The notes: generated by a model not told the origin, from the sequence alone. Shown: positions 52,074-60,559, counted from the first letter of the stretch. The stretch: 64,000 nucleotides of DNA from Synechococcus sp. Tobar12-5m-g (GCF_024345415.1 NZ_JAGQBB010000002.1:124001-188000), one strand, 5' to 3'. Numbers and translations are program-made.

Positions 52074-53054
52074 ATGGGCCCGATGGTCCTCGCCCTTCCT
52101 GATGTGCTGAAGCTCCGGCGCCGCTTGAGTCACGCTCCACGCAACGTTGCCGTGGCCCTGACGGCAATCCTTCTCCCCCTCTTGACCCCGTCGCTGGCCC
52201 GGGCGGAAACGGTGATCGAAAGGGCGGCCCGCACCGGTGTGATCAACGTGGCCGGGCCCACCAACCTGCCGCCTTACTCCTTCCTCACCGATCAGAAGCA
52301 GCCCACGGGCTATGGCATTGAGGTGGCGGAGCGGATCGCCGCTGAGCTGTCCCGCTACCTCGGCAAGCCGATCACGGTGGATGCGCAGCCCGTCAACGAT
52401 CCGGCCACCCTCTTCCGGCAGGTGAAAACCGGTGAACTCGATCTCGCCTGCGGCGCCCAGTTCACCTGGGAACGGGAGATGTTCGTCGACTTCACCCTGC
52501 CCTTCAGCCTGTCCGGCATCCGCATGCTCACCCCGCAGGGTCGGCTCAGCGGCAGCGCCGATTCCCTGGTCGGCAAGCGGGTCGGGGTGGTGCCGGATTC
52601 CCTGGGGGATCGGGCCATCAAGGCCCTGCAACCGAGGGCCCTCCGGGTGCCCATCCAGGGTCTCAGCGAGGGGGTCGGCCAGCTGGTCGCCGGCCAGCTC
52701 GATGCGGTGGCGGGCGATTCGCTGCTGCTGGCGGCTGCGCTCCAGCGCACTGGCGCCAAGGGTTATGGGCTCGTGCCGGAAGCACCCCTGGCCCGCTACG
52801 CGGTGGGCTGCATCCTGCCGGAGAACAACTCCACCTTCCGCAACCTGGCCAACCTGGCGGTCGCCAAGTTGCTGCAGGGTTACCTAAACGACAACAAGGC
52901 CGATCAGGATCTGGTCAACCGCTGGCTGGGCCCAAAGGGATTGCTGGACCTTCCGCCCCAGCTGATCAAGGATTACTTTCAGAACGTCCTGCTCACCTAT
53001 GAGCAGATCCAGGTTCCGGCCCCCACCCCTGCCCCCTCGGTTCAAGCCCCATGA
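52074..53054 (+). CDS. Extracellular substrate-binding-like protein of GrrA/GrrM type (GrrP-like)
   Basis: 326 residues. Signal peptide (VAVALTAILLPLLTPSLARA), then a family 3 solute-binding fold (GVINVAGPTNLPPYSFLTDQ, GYGIEVAERIAAELSRYLGK, GELDLACGAQFTWEREMFVD). No amino-acid permease or ATPase adjoins it, as expected for the orphan periplasmic proteins (TIGR04262) that accompany GrrA glycine-rich peptides. Its stop overlaps the start of the GrrA-like gene by 4 bases (ATGA). Family assignment rests on this linkage; a simple amino-acid binding protein is the alternative. Confidence 0.82.
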   Translation: MGPMVLALPDVLKLRRRLSHAPRNVAVALTAILLPLLTPSLARAETVIERAARTGVINVAGPTNLPPYSFLTDQKQPTGYGIEVAERIAAELSRYLGKPITVDAQPVNDPATLFRQVKTGELDLACGAQFTWEREMFVDFTLPFSLSGIRMLTPQGRLSGSADSLVGKRVGVVPDSLGDRAIKALQPRALRVPIQGLSEGVGQLVAGQLDAVAGDSLLLAAALQRTGAKGYGLVPEAPLARYAVGCILPENNSTFRNLANLAVAKLLQGYLNDNKADQDLVNRWLGPKGLLDLPPQLIKDYFQNVLLTYEQIQVPAPTPAPSVQAP

Positions 53055-53467
53055 CGATCACCTCCCGTGCCGGCATGCTCGGCGTTCTGATTTCGCTCAC
53101 GGTGCTGGCCCTTCCATCGGCCTGGGCCACCGGCACTGGCAACCCTGCCGCCACGGGAACGATCGAGGCCAGGTTGAGCCGCATCGCCACAGCCCTGCGG
53201 GAGCGGCAGGGCGGGATCGATGGCCCGACGCCGGCCTCTGCTCATCGGCAAGGGCCTGATCAGCACATCGCTGCCGGCTTCGTCAATGGACGCTATGGCG
53301 GTGCGGTCCGGGGGCCGGGCGGTGGCGGCTTCGTCAATGGCCACCCCTACTACGGGGGCGCCAGCCGGGGCTTCGTCAATGGCGGTGGTGGTTTCGTCAA
53401 CGGCGCCTATGGCGGCGGCGGGTTCTTGAACGCCGCCCCCCGCGGCGGCGTGTTCCGCAACTGGTGA
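53051..53467 (+). CDS. grrA: GrrA/OscA1-type glycine-rich RiPP precursor with FxN repeats
   Basis: 138 residues. Signal-like N-terminus (AGMLGVLISLTVLALPSAWA), a short conserved helix (IEARLSRIATALRERQ) and a glycine-rich tail with six F-x-N motifs: FVN at 77-79, 94-96, 108-110 and 115-117, FLN at 125-127 and FRN at 135-137. In the family (TIGR04260), a radical-SAM/SPASM maturase (GrrM/OscB) links aromatic and Asn side chains into three-residue cyclophanes. No such maturase is in this window. The coupled upstream gene encodes the GrrP-like partner. Confidence 0.85.
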   Translation: MTITSRAGMLGVLISLTVLALPSAWATGTGNPAATGTIEARLSRIATALRERQGGIDGPTPASAHRQGPDQHIAAGFVNGRYGGAVRGPGGGGFVNGHPYYGGASRGFVNGGGGFVNGAYGGGGFLNAAPRGGVFRNW

Positions 53468-53506
53468 TTGTCCTCTCCAACGGCTGTCGCTTCGATCAGC
53501 CCCCCC

Positions 53507-54022
53507 TCAGTTGCAGCCCTGCACTGAGATGCGGTAGCTGAAGCCGAGGGCGCCGGGCTGGGAGCTCGAGCCGATGTGGAAGTTCATCAGGCTGGTGCGG
53601 CGGCCGGGAATGGTGGGGAACGGTCCGAACATGCGGCCGGTCCCCTCAGGTGGAGAGATGGTCACATCGAACAGGCGTAGGCTGGTGCGATCCGTGAAAA
53701 TCATGTATCCCCGCACCGGGTAGGTGGCGGGGTCGGTGGAGGTGGCGGTGAAGAAGAACCGATAGCTGCTGAAGGGTCGGTCCACGATGAAATCGGTGTT
53801 CCAGTTGGTGCGGCCCAGCAGGCGGCCGGGACCCACCCGCTTCGAAACCACCGGATCACCGCTGCCGCCCACGGGCAGCAGGAACGAGCAGACCGGCTGG
53901 GCCTGGGCGGTCGCCGCCCCGCTGATCGCCAGGGCGGCGCCGAAGCCCAACCAGGCTCCAAACCTCCGGCCCACGGCCCCAGGCACCGAAGCGGCAGGAA
54001 CGGAAGCGCCAGGGATGGTCAT
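53507..54022 (-). CDS. Secreted protein of unknown function
   Basis: 171 residues from ATG 54022. Signal peptide (FGAWLGFGAALAISGAATAQ, cleavage near AQAQ). Mature part has two Cys (QPVCSFLL near its start, VQGCN at the C-terminus) and a beta-rich middle (RTNWNTDFIVDRPFSSYRFF, YMIFTDRTSLRLFDVTI). No family recognised. A longer upstream frame exists but is antisense to the exonuclease gene. Tail-to-tail with grrA, 39 bp between. Confidence 0.75.
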   Translation of the reverse strand: MTIPGASVPAASVPGAVGRRFGAWLGFGAALAISGAATAQAQPVCSFLLPVGGSGDPVVSKRVGPGRLLGRTNWNTDFIVDRPFSSYRFFFTATSTDPATYPVRGYMIFTDRTSLRLFDVTISPPEGTGRMFGPFPTIPGRRTSLMNFHIGSSSQPGALGFSYRISVQGCN

Positions 54023-54075
54023 GGGGGCTTTCAACTCCCGCCAACCTAGGTCCGAACCCACGACCTGATTCCTCT

Positions 54076-54918
54076 TCAGCCCAACTCCCTCACCTCGGCA
54101 AAGCCGTCCTCGGCATCCTGCTCGGGGAGCTGCAGGTTCACCACCACGGGGGCATGGTCGCTGGGTTGCTCCTGGCCCCGCACCTGCTTGTCGATCGCGC
54201 AACCGGTGGCGCAGGCGAGCAGCGCGTCCGAGAGGTAGATGTGGTCGATGCGCCAGCCCCGGTCCCGGTCCCAGGCCCCGCTGCGGTAATCCCACCAACT
54301 CCAGTGATCGCTGGCCGGCTCGAACAGCCGGAACACGTCGTGCAGGCGCTCCCCCAGGGCCGTCCGCAGCGCCAGCCGTTCAGGCTCGCTGGCCATGATC
54401 CCGCCGCTGAGGCGGGCCGGGTCATGGATGTCGCGATCCTCCAGGGCGATGTTGAAATCCCCCACCAGGCAGAGATCTTCCCCCTGCTCGGCCTGGGCGG
54501 CCAGGTAACGGCCCAGACAGGCCAACCATTCCAGCTTGTAGCCATACTTCTCGCTCTTGAGCCCCGAGCCGTTCGGCACGTAGAGGTTGAGCACCCGGAT
54601 CCCCTCCACCAGGGCGCTGATCACCCGCTTCTGCTCGCTCAATGCCCCCGCCGCGTTGTCCCCCGGCAGCAGGGCCTCCAGGCCGACCTGGACATCCTCC
54701 AGGGGCAGGCGACTGAGGATGGCGACGCCGTTGTAAGCCTTCTGGCCACTGATCGCGCTCCCGTAGCCCAGGGCCGCAAAGGCCCCTTCAGGAAACAAGT
54801 GGTCCTCCACCTTGGTTTCCTGCAGGCAGAGCACGTCGGGTTGCTGACGCTCCAGCCAGGCCACCACCTGATCAAGGCGGCTGCGGACCGAGTTCACATT
54901 CCAGGTGGCGATGCGCAT
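54076..54918 (-). CDS. xth: Exodeoxyribonuclease III / AP endonuclease
   Basis: 280 residues from ATG 54918 (MRIATWNVNSVRSRLDQV). EEP nuclease motifs: LCLQETKVED (metal Glu), NLYVPNGSG, LVGDFNIAL, and C-terminal SDHAPVVV with the catalytic Asp-His. It cleaves at abasic sites and removes 3' blocking groups in base-excision repair. An upstream ATG at 54942 would add 8 residues (MPMDQPLA); the later one fits the family N-terminus. Confidence 0.95.
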   Translation of the reverse strand: MRIATWNVNSVRSRLDQVVAWLERQQPDVLCLQETKVEDHLFPEGAFAALGYGSAISGQKAYNGVAILSRLPLEDVQVGLEALLPGDNAAGALSEQKRVISALVEGIRVLNLYVPNGSGLKSEKYGYKLEWLACLGRYLAAQAEQGEDLCLVGDFNIALEDRDIHDPARLSGGIMASEPERLALRTALGERLHDVFRLFEPASDHWSWWDYRSGAWDRDRGWRIDHIYLSDALLACATGCAIDKQVRGQEQPSDHAPVVVNLQLPEQDAEDGFAEVRELG

Positions 54919-54981
54919 GGCAAGCGGCTGATCCATTGGCAAAGAGCCCTAGCATCGAACTCCGCTGAATTCCTTCACGCC

Positions 54982-55314
54982 ATGGCCCGTTCCCTGGCCC
55001 TAGGAGCCGTTGCCATGATCGCGGCCGTGACCACGGCTGGTGTGGCCTGGCTCGCTCCTAAGGCCCGTGCCGATGGGCTCGGAGGCGGCCAGTCGGTTCA
55101 GGAGAAGCAGCTCTACGACTACGGCCCCGAGCAGAACAAGGGAGTCCTGGGCACCAGCAATCCGATCGAACTGATGAACCGGATCCGCCGTGGCCAGGCC
55201 CTCGACAACGCCACCAACCCCGGTGATGCCGTCGATCAGGCCCTCAGGGAGCTGGAGGTGAAGTCGGTACCGGGTCCCCAGACCCCGGGTTCAGCGGGGG
55301 TGAAGGGGCCTTAG
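54982..55314 (+). CDS. Small secreted protein, conserved type unknown
   Basis: 110 residues from ATG 54982. Signal peptide (LALGAVAMIAAVTTAGVAWL with ARAD cleavage site), then a polar segment (GGGQSVQEKQLYDYGPEQNK, NPIELMNRIRRGQALDNATN). Divergent from xth. The last 71 bp overlap the 3' end of the leftward TPR gene, tail to tail; one of the two C-termini is likely non-conserved. A longer upstream frame is antisense to xth. Confidence 0.65.
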   Translation: MARSLALGAVAMIAAVTTAGVAWLAPKARADGLGGGQSVQEKQLYDYGPEQNKGVLGTSNPIELMNRIRRGQALDNATNPGDAVDQALRELEVKSVPGPQTPGSAGVKGP

Positions 55315-56131
55315 GACCGCTCCCCGCGGCAGGGTCCCTGAGCGGGGCCAGCCCCCAGGCCGCCGCCACATGATCGAGCCGGGGATCCTGGCCATTCGGT
55401 TGGCGTCGCCGCGCCTCCTGGAGAATCTCCAGGGCTGCTGGGGTATGGCCCTGCTGCTGCTTGAGCAGCGCCCTGGCCAGCACCGGCCTGGGGTCGGCCG
55501 GAAAGCTCCGGCTCAGGGTCTGGTAGAGCGCATCGGCTTCGCTGAGCTTTCCCAGCCGCCGCTGCAGATCGGCAAGCAGCAGGCCGATCTGCAGGGCCCG
55601 GGCTTTCAGTTGGGGCACCGAGGCCTTCTGGTACTGCGCCTGCAGCTGGGCCTGGGCGGCCTCCCCACGGCCCTGCTCCCACTGCAGCAGCGCCATCAGT
55701 TGGAGGGCTTCGATCCGCTCGGGATTCATGTTGAGCAACTGCCGCACCTCCCGCTCGGCGCCGCTGTGATCGTTCTGGGCGCGACGCAGTTCAGCCAGCA
55801 TCAACCGAAGCGGCCAGCGGTCGGGTTGCTGATCCGCCATCCGCTCCAGCAGGGCGGTGGCTTCGACGTTCGACTGCAGGGCCACAAGCAGCTCCAGCAA
55901 CCGCTGTTGCTGGCCTTGGGTGGCCGTGCCGCGGGCCACGTCGTCCTTGAGCAGGTTCACCTGCTTCTGGGCCTCGATCCGGGAACGGTCGGTAACGGTG
56001 CTGCCGACGCCGCGCTGGCCCAGCCACCAGCCCGCCAGCAGCCCGCCGAGCGCCAGGGCCAGGCCAGCTGCGGCCAGCCAGAGCCCCCGGCGGGCGTTGA
56101 CGATGCGGCCGACGGACAGTCGGGGAGCCAT
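55244..56131 (-). CDS. Membrane-anchored TPR-repeat protein
   Basis: 295 residues. Basic N-terminus, one TM (GLWLAAAGLALALGGLLAGWW), then several TPR-like helix pairs (residues ~75-255: LLERMADQQPDRWPLRLMLA, AEREVRQLLNMNPERIEALQ, LSEADALYQTLSRSFPADPR) and a Pro/Gly-rich tail. Probably a scaffold facing the periplasm or lumen. The Pro-rich tail lies in the region that overlaps the small secreted-protein gene by 71 bp. Confidence 0.82.
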   Translation of the reverse strand: MAPRLSVGRIVNARRGLWLAAAGLALALGGLLAGWWLGQRGVGSTVTDRSRIEAQKQVNLLKDDVARGTATQGQQQRLLELLVALQSNVEATALLERMADQQPDRWPLRLMLAELRRAQNDHSGAEREVRQLLNMNPERIEALQLMALLQWEQGRGEAAQAQLQAQYQKASVPQLKARALQIGLLLADLQRRLGKLSEADALYQTLSRSFPADPRPVLARALLKQQQGHTPAALEILQEARRRQPNGQDPRLDHVAAAWGLAPLRDPAAGSGPKAPSPPLNPGSGDPVPTSPPAP

Positions 56132-56214
56132 GGATCCAGCGGTGCTGCTTGAAGTCTGCCCCCTGGAAGGCCTGGCTAGATTGGGCAGTGGGCCAATGGT
56201 TGCCCCTCCCCAAG

Positions 56215-57006
56215 ATGCGTCACCATCCGATTTCCCCGGTCACCGAACCGTTGCAGTACCGGGCCATCGGCGTGGTGCGCGGCCAGTACGTTCCCACCGA
56301 CGCCGAGCAACCCACCCGCGGCCTGATCCGCACCGCCGACGGCACCGAGATCGAAGCGGTGGTGCTGGGCAGGGTGCTGAGCCTGGTGCGCCGCCACCTC
56401 GACATGGCCAGCCCCCACCTCTGGGTCGTCTATCCCCGCATCCGCGAGCCCGGCAGCCTCCATCTGCAGATCATGGGCGTGTGGGAGCCCAGCACCCTCG
56501 ATGCCGCCTGCGGACCCGCCACCGAGGACCAGCCCGTCGATCTCCAGCCCCCCAGTGACCAGCCCCTGGGTGACCAGCTCCCGGAAGGCGACGACTACTT
56601 CTCCGTGCGCGGAGAGTTGATCTTCACCCGCCCCGAGAGCGATGAGCTGGTGATCAAGGTGCGCCAGAAGCCCCGGGCCGACGGCAGCCGCGTCCAGCCC
56701 TTCAAGCTGCAGCTGCGCGGGCAGATCCCCCTGGAGCACCTGCGCCATTTCGTTTCCCTTGATCTGCGGCGCCAGGCCAGCCAGCTGCAACTGGAGCGCT
56801 GCGAGGTGATCGCTCCGGTGGCCCAGCGCGGCAACCGAGGCGGCAAAGACCGCGTCGGTAAGGAACGGGGTGCCAAGGACCGTGGTGGCCCTGACCGTTC
56901 TGGCCTGACCAGGGTCGAGCCGAAGTCACCGCGCGGCCCCCTCAGCCGGGGCGAGGCTCCCTCCCGCGGCAGCCAGCGCACGGCGATCATCCGGCCGGGG
57001 GGCTGA
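56215..57006 (+). CDS. Conserved protein with OB-like core and basic C-terminal tail
   Basis: 263 residues from ATG 56215 (MRHHPISPVTEPLQYRAIGV); an upstream ATG at 56149 would add 22 less likely residues. The core has a strand-rich segment (AIGVVRGQYVPTDAEQPTRG, EIEAVVLGRVLSLVRRHLDM, PHLWVVYPRIREPGSLHLQI) and a second block (YFSVRGELIFTRPESDELVI). The C-terminal ~60 residues are rich in Arg, Lys, Gly and Ser, suggesting nucleic-acid or acidic-partner binding. I recognise no named family. Confidence 0.75.
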   Translation: MRHHPISPVTEPLQYRAIGVVRGQYVPTDAEQPTRGLIRTADGTEIEAVVLGRVLSLVRRHLDMASPHLWVVYPRIREPGSLHLQIMGVWEPSTLDAACGPATEDQPVDLQPPSDQPLGDQLPEGDDYFSVRGELIFTRPESDELVIKVRQKPRADGSRVQPFKLQLRGQIPLEHLRHFVSLDLRRQASQLQLERCEVIAPVAQRGNRGGKDRVGKERGAKDRGGPDRSGLTRVEPKSPRGPLSRGEAPSRGSQRTAIIRPGG

Positions 57007-57015
57007 GGACGCACC

Positions 57016-57705
57016 GTGGAGCCCCCTGATCCCTCCGGCCCGGTTCGGCCCGGCCCGGCGCCCGACTCCGGCGATGGTTCGATTGCCACCCTGTCAGCGG
57101 GCGTTGTGGTGGCCGGCGGTACCGGCCTCGCCGTTCTGGGGCCGGTGCTGGGGATCTCCCCCTGGCTGATCAGCCTGGCGGTGGGCGGAGCCCTGGCCGG
57201 GCTCACCATCGACGCCGCCCGCTTCGGTGGCCGCGGCGGCCATCTGCTGGCCGAGGCCCTGCCGGGCGGACGCCGGCGGTTGCGGCGGATCGCGATCCAT
57301 GAGGCCGGCCATTCCCTGCTCGCCGAGCAGGACGGGTTGCCGATCCGCCGGGTGCTGGTCGGCAGCCTCGCCTGCCTGCGGGCCGGCTTGCGCGCTAACG
57401 GCAGCACGGAATTCGAACTCCCCTCCCACGCCAAGCTGGCCGCTGACGACCTGCGTCGTTGGAGCCGGGTGCTGCAGGCCGGCATGGCGGCGGAGCGCCT
57501 GCTCTTCGGCCAGTCCAGGGGTGGCGGCGATGACAGGGCCCTGCTCGGGCGCCTCTGGGGTCTCTCGGGTTTCGACGTGGCCATGGCCCAGCGGGAGCAA
57601 CGGCGGGCACGGCGGGAGGTGGAGCAATGGCTGCGGCACGAGCGGCAGCAGCTGGAGCACCGCGCTGAACAACTGCTGGCCGAGGCCCCCCGCCTGTTGC
57701 GCTGA
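57016..57705 (+). CDS. M41-like peptidase homologue without AAA domain
   Basis: 229 residues from a GTG start. Two hydrophobic helices (LSAGVVVAGGTGLAVLGPVL, ISPWLISLAVGGALAGLTI), then HEAGH (95-99) in RRIAIHEAGHSLLAEQDG, the zinc-binding motif of FtsH-type M41 peptidases. The C-terminal helical part (MAAERLLFGQSRGGGDDRAL) parallels the FtsH AAEExxFG-xxTxGAxxDL region, but the second-shell sequence is diverged. There is no AAA module, so ATP-dependent unfolding must come from elsewhere or is not used. larC begins 4 bp after its stop. Confidence 0.8.
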   Translation: MEPPDPSGPVRPGPAPDSGDGSIATLSAGVVVAGGTGLAVLGPVLGISPWLISLAVGGALAGLTIDAARFGGRGGHLLAEALPGGRRRLRRIAIHEAGHSLLAEQDGLPIRRVLVGSLACLRAGLRANGSTEFELPSHAKLAADDLRRWSRVLQAGMAAERLLFGQSRGGGDDRALLGRLWGLSGFDVAMAQREQRRARREVEQWLRHERQQLEHRAEQLLAEAPRLLR

Positions 57706-57709
57706 CGCC

Positions 57710-58942
57710 ATGACCCTGGCCTACCTCGATTGCCCCACCGGCGTGGCCGGCGACATGCTGCTGGCCGCCTTGTTCGACCTTGGCCTTCCCCTCGCGGCGG
57801 TGGAGGCACCCCTGGCCGCCCTTGGCCTCACCGGCGCCTACCGGCTGCGGGTCGAGGAGAGCCGCAGCGGCGGCCTTCGCGGCCGCCGGCTCAGCGTGGA
57901 TCTGCTGGAGCCCCAGCCCCCCCACCGCCGCTGGGGTGATCTACGCGGCCAGATCGACTCCAGCGCAATGGATCCGATCCTGCGGCAGCGGGTTCTAAAG
58001 GTGTTCGGCTTGCTGGCCGAGGCGGAGGCCGCCGTGCACGGCCACCCCGTCGACGCCGTCCATTTTCACGAGGTGGGGGCGGTGGATGCCCTCGTGGATG
58101 TGGTGGGGGTGTGCGCCGGGCTGCTCCATTTCGAGGTGAGCCGCCTGATCAGCGCCCCGCCGCCGGCGGGCCATGGATCGGTGGCCACGGCCCACGGCCT
58201 GCTCCCCCTACCGGCGCCGGCGGTGCTGGAGCTGGCCCGCCGTCATCGGGTGCCCCTGGCCGCGGTGGAGGGGCGGCCCGCCGGGGAACTCACCACGCCC
58301 ACGGGCCTGGCCCTGGTCGCCGCCTGGGCCGCTGGCTTCGGCGCGGCGCCCGCCATGGTGCCGGCGGCGGTGGGGATCGGTCTGGGCCATCGCCAGCTGG
58401 ATCGCCCCAACCTGCTGCGGCTCTGGCTGGCTGACGCGTCAACGGAGCCTGAACTGGCCAGTGGGACTGGGCCGAACCTGGAAACGGTGGTGCTTCAGCA
58501 GGCCCAGGTCGATGACGCCAGCGCCGAGGACCTGGCCTTCCTGGTGGAGGAGCTGCGGGCCGGCGGGGCCCTGGAGGTGTACAGCCAGGCCATCCAGATG
58601 AAAAAGGAGCGCTCGGGTGTGCTGCTCACCGTGGTGGCGCCCCCCGAGCGGGCGGCGCCGCTGCGGGCGATCTGGTGGCGCCAGGGCAGCAGCCTGGGGG
58701 TCCGCGAGCAGTTGCAGCAGCGCTGGTGCCTGCCGCGCCAGCAGCGGCAGCTGAGCACGGTCTGGGGACCGGTGCGAATCAAGGAGGCCGAATTGCCGGA
58801 TGGCAGCCGCCGCTCCAAGCCCGAGTTCGAGGACCTGGCGGCCCTGGCCCGTGCCCATGGCCTGAGCCTGCGCCAGGTGCGTGACACCGTGCTGCTCGCG
58901 CTGGCCAGCGACAATCCAGATCCGCGAAGCGAAGGCCCCTGA
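57710..58942 (+). CDS. larC: Nickel-pincer cofactor biosynthesis protein LarC (DUF111)
   Basis: 410 residues from ATG 57710 (MTLAYLDCPTGVAGDMLLAA). The conserved HFHEVGAVDA motif (from residue 118) and APPPAGHGSVATAHG mark the N-terminal domain; the C-terminal part (QVDDASAEDLAFLVEELRAG, QMKKERSGVLLTVVAPPE) is the CTP-dependent nickel-insertion domain. In lactate racemase maturation it inserts Ni into the pyridinium dithio-carboxylate. LarB/LarE are not in the window. It overlaps the next gene by one base (TGATG). Confidence 0.92.
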   Translation: MTLAYLDCPTGVAGDMLLAALFDLGLPLAAVEAPLAALGLTGAYRLRVEESRSGGLRGRRLSVDLLEPQPPHRRWGDLRGQIDSSAMDPILRQRVLKVFGLLAEAEAAVHGHPVDAVHFHEVGAVDALVDVVGVCAGLLHFEVSRLISAPPPAGHGSVATAHGLLPLPAPAVLELARRHRVPLAAVEGRPAGELTTPTGLALVAAWAAGFGAAPAMVPAAVGIGLGHRQLDRPNLLRLWLADASTEPELASGTGPNLETVVLQQAQVDDASAEDLAFLVEELRAGGALEVYSQAIQMKKERSGVLLTVVAPPERAAPLRAIWWRQGSSLGVREQLQQRWCLPRQQRQLSTVWGPVRIKEAELPDGSRRSKPEFEDLAALARAHGLSLRQVRDTVLLALASDNPDPRSEGP

Positions 58943-59949
58943 TGCTGAAACTGCCGCCGCTCTCGCTGAAATTGCCTTCCCTCTCGCTGCCGCCCCTGCC
59001 GGGGGGAGCGCGGCTCTGGGTGAGTCTGCTGAGCTTCGGCTTTGTCTTCGCCGCCCTGCTGGGGAATGGGCAGCAGCTTCTGGCCCTGCGGCTCGATCCC
59101 CAGGGCTGGCTGTGGCTGATGATCGGCGTCGGCATCAGCCTGCTGAGCCTGGCCGTCAATGGACTGGCCTGGACGGTGGGGCTGCGCTGGCTGGGGTTTC
59201 GGCCCGCCTGGGCCGCCTGCCTGAGATTTTACCTGCGTAGCAACCTGCTCAAGTACCTGCCCGGCGGCATCTGGCACCTGGCCGCCCGGGTGCAGCTGCT
59301 GCGCCAGGCAGCTGATCCTTCCCCGGGCGGGGCGGGGCCGCTCCTGTCGGCCCCCTTGCCCACCCCGCAGGCCCTGGTGGCCGTGTTGCTCGATCCCGTA
59401 CTGGCGGCCAGCGCGGCTTTGCTGCTGCTGGGCCTGGGGGGCTGGCAGAACGGCCTGGCCCTGCTGGCCCTGGTTCCCATCGTTGTGCTGATGCCCCGCT
59501 GGCTCAATCCCCTGCTCGGGCGCATGGAGCGGCGGCGAGCCCGTCAGTTGGGCCTGGAGGAGCTGGACCAGGCGAACGGGGCCGCCCAGCCCTTCGCCCT
59601 GCCGGGCTACCCCCTGCTGCCGTTGCTGCCGCAGTTTGGTTTTGTGCTGCTCCGCTTCGGTGGCTTCGCCTGCTGCGTGCTGGCCTTCGATCAGCAACTG
59701 AGCCTGGGCTGGCCCAGTTGGCTGGCCGGTTTTCTGCTGGCCTGGACCGTGGGTCTGGTGGTGCCCGGTGCCCCCGGGGGTTTAGGGGTGTTCGAAGCGG
59801 TGCTGCTGCTGCGGCTCGGGGCGGAGTTGCCGGAGGCACCCCTGCTGGCGGTGGCCCTGAGCTATCGCCTCGTGGCCACCCTCGCCGATCTGCTGGCGGC
59901 CTTGACGGCCCGGCTGGATGGGGCCCTGGCGGCGGCGGCCAGGGCCTGA
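58942..59949 (+). CDS. UPF0104 / lysylphosphatidylglycerol-synthase TM-region-like protein
   Basis: 335 residues with about seven to eight TM helices. It has the RFYLRSNLLKYLPGGIWHLA stretch and the late LVVPGAPGGLGVFEAVLLL motif, typical of the flippase-like UPF0104/LPG_synthase_TM family. It lacks the C-terminal synthetase domain of MprF, so a flippase or lipid-binding role is more likely. The N-terminus has a Leu-Pro-Ser repeat (LKLPPLSLKLPSLSLPPLP). Coupled to larC. Confidence 0.85.
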   Translation: MLKLPPLSLKLPSLSLPPLPGGARLWVSLLSFGFVFAALLGNGQQLLALRLDPQGWLWLMIGVGISLLSLAVNGLAWTVGLRWLGFRPAWAACLRFYLRSNLLKYLPGGIWHLAARVQLLRQAADPSPGGAGPLLSAPLPTPQALVAVLLDPVLAASAALLLLGLGGWQNGLALLALVPIVVLMPRWLNPLLGRMERRRARQLGLEELDQANGAAQPFALPGYPLLPLLPQFGFVLLRFGGFACCVLAFDQQLSLGWPSWLAGFLLAWTVGLVVPGAPGGLGVFEAVLLLRLGAELPEAPLLAVALSYRLVATLADLLAALTARLDGALAAAARA

Positions 59950-60011
59950 TCCTTCGCAACTGCTTCTATTGTTGAGAAGACCCGAGGGCTGGCTTTGCGC
60001 CTTCCCAGTCC

Positions 60012-60503
60012 GTGTCCCTGTCCATGGCTGCCAGTTCCTCCCCCCGCTCAAGCGAGCCGCTGGCCTCCACCGAGCTGCGCACCTCCCTCCACGGTCGCGG
60101 CCAGCGGCTGACCCCCCAGCGCCAGCGTGTGCTGGGGCTGTTCAAGCGGATCGGCGAAGGCAGCCACCTCAGTGCCGAGGAGGTGCACCAGCGCCTGCTG
60201 GGGGCGGAGCAACGGGTGTCCCTGGCCACGGTGTACCGCAGCCTGCGGCTGCTGAGCTCGATGGAGCTGCTTCGGGAGCTGGAGCTGCCGGAGGGGGGGC
60301 GGCGGTTCGAGCTGGCCAGCGACACCCATCGCGACCATCACCATCTGGTTTGCGTGGGTTGTGGTCGCACCGAGGAATTCGATAGCGCGGCGGTGCTGGC
60401 GGCAGGCGAGCAGGCGGCCGGCGGCCATGGCTTTCGCCTGATTGAATGCGTCCTCAATGTGCGGGCGCTCTGTCCGCGCTGCGCAGCGGAGCCCGCCAGC
60501 TGA
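60012..60503 (+). CDS. Fur-family transcriptional regulator
   Basis: 163 residues. An N-terminal winged helix (GQRLTPQRQRVLGLFKRIGE, LSAEEVHQRLLGAEQRVSLA, TVYRSLRLLSSMELLRELEL) and metal-binding dimer domain (HRDHHHLVCVGCGRTEEF, CPRC near the C-terminus). Two CxxC pairs form a structural zinc site as in Fur/PerR/Zur. Which metal it senses is undecided. Start GTG 60012 or ATG 60024. A CTTCT-N7-AGAAG inverted repeat lies in the 5' leader. Confidence 0.93.
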   Translation: MSLSMAASSSPRSSEPLASTELRTSLHGRGQRLTPQRQRVLGLFKRIGEGSHLSAEEVHQRLLGAEQRVSLATVYRSLRLLSSMELLRELELPEGGRRFELASDTHRDHHHLVCVGCGRTEEFDSAAVLAAGEQAAGGHGFRLIECVLNVRALCPRCAAEPAS

Positions 60504-60547
60504 TCGGAATGGAGTCCGGGCTGCGGTGAGGAATCCCGCATTCATTC

Positions 60548-60559
60548 AGCAGATCTGCT
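60548..60559. promoter_or_regulatory. 12-bp perfect palindrome upstream of GT4 operon
   Basis: AGCAGATCTGCT lies in the 137-bp spacer between the Fur-family gene and the glycosyltransferase, 82 bp before its ATG. Perfect dyad symmetry suggests an operator or a chance BglII-containing palindrome; no regulator can be named. Confidence 0.3.
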
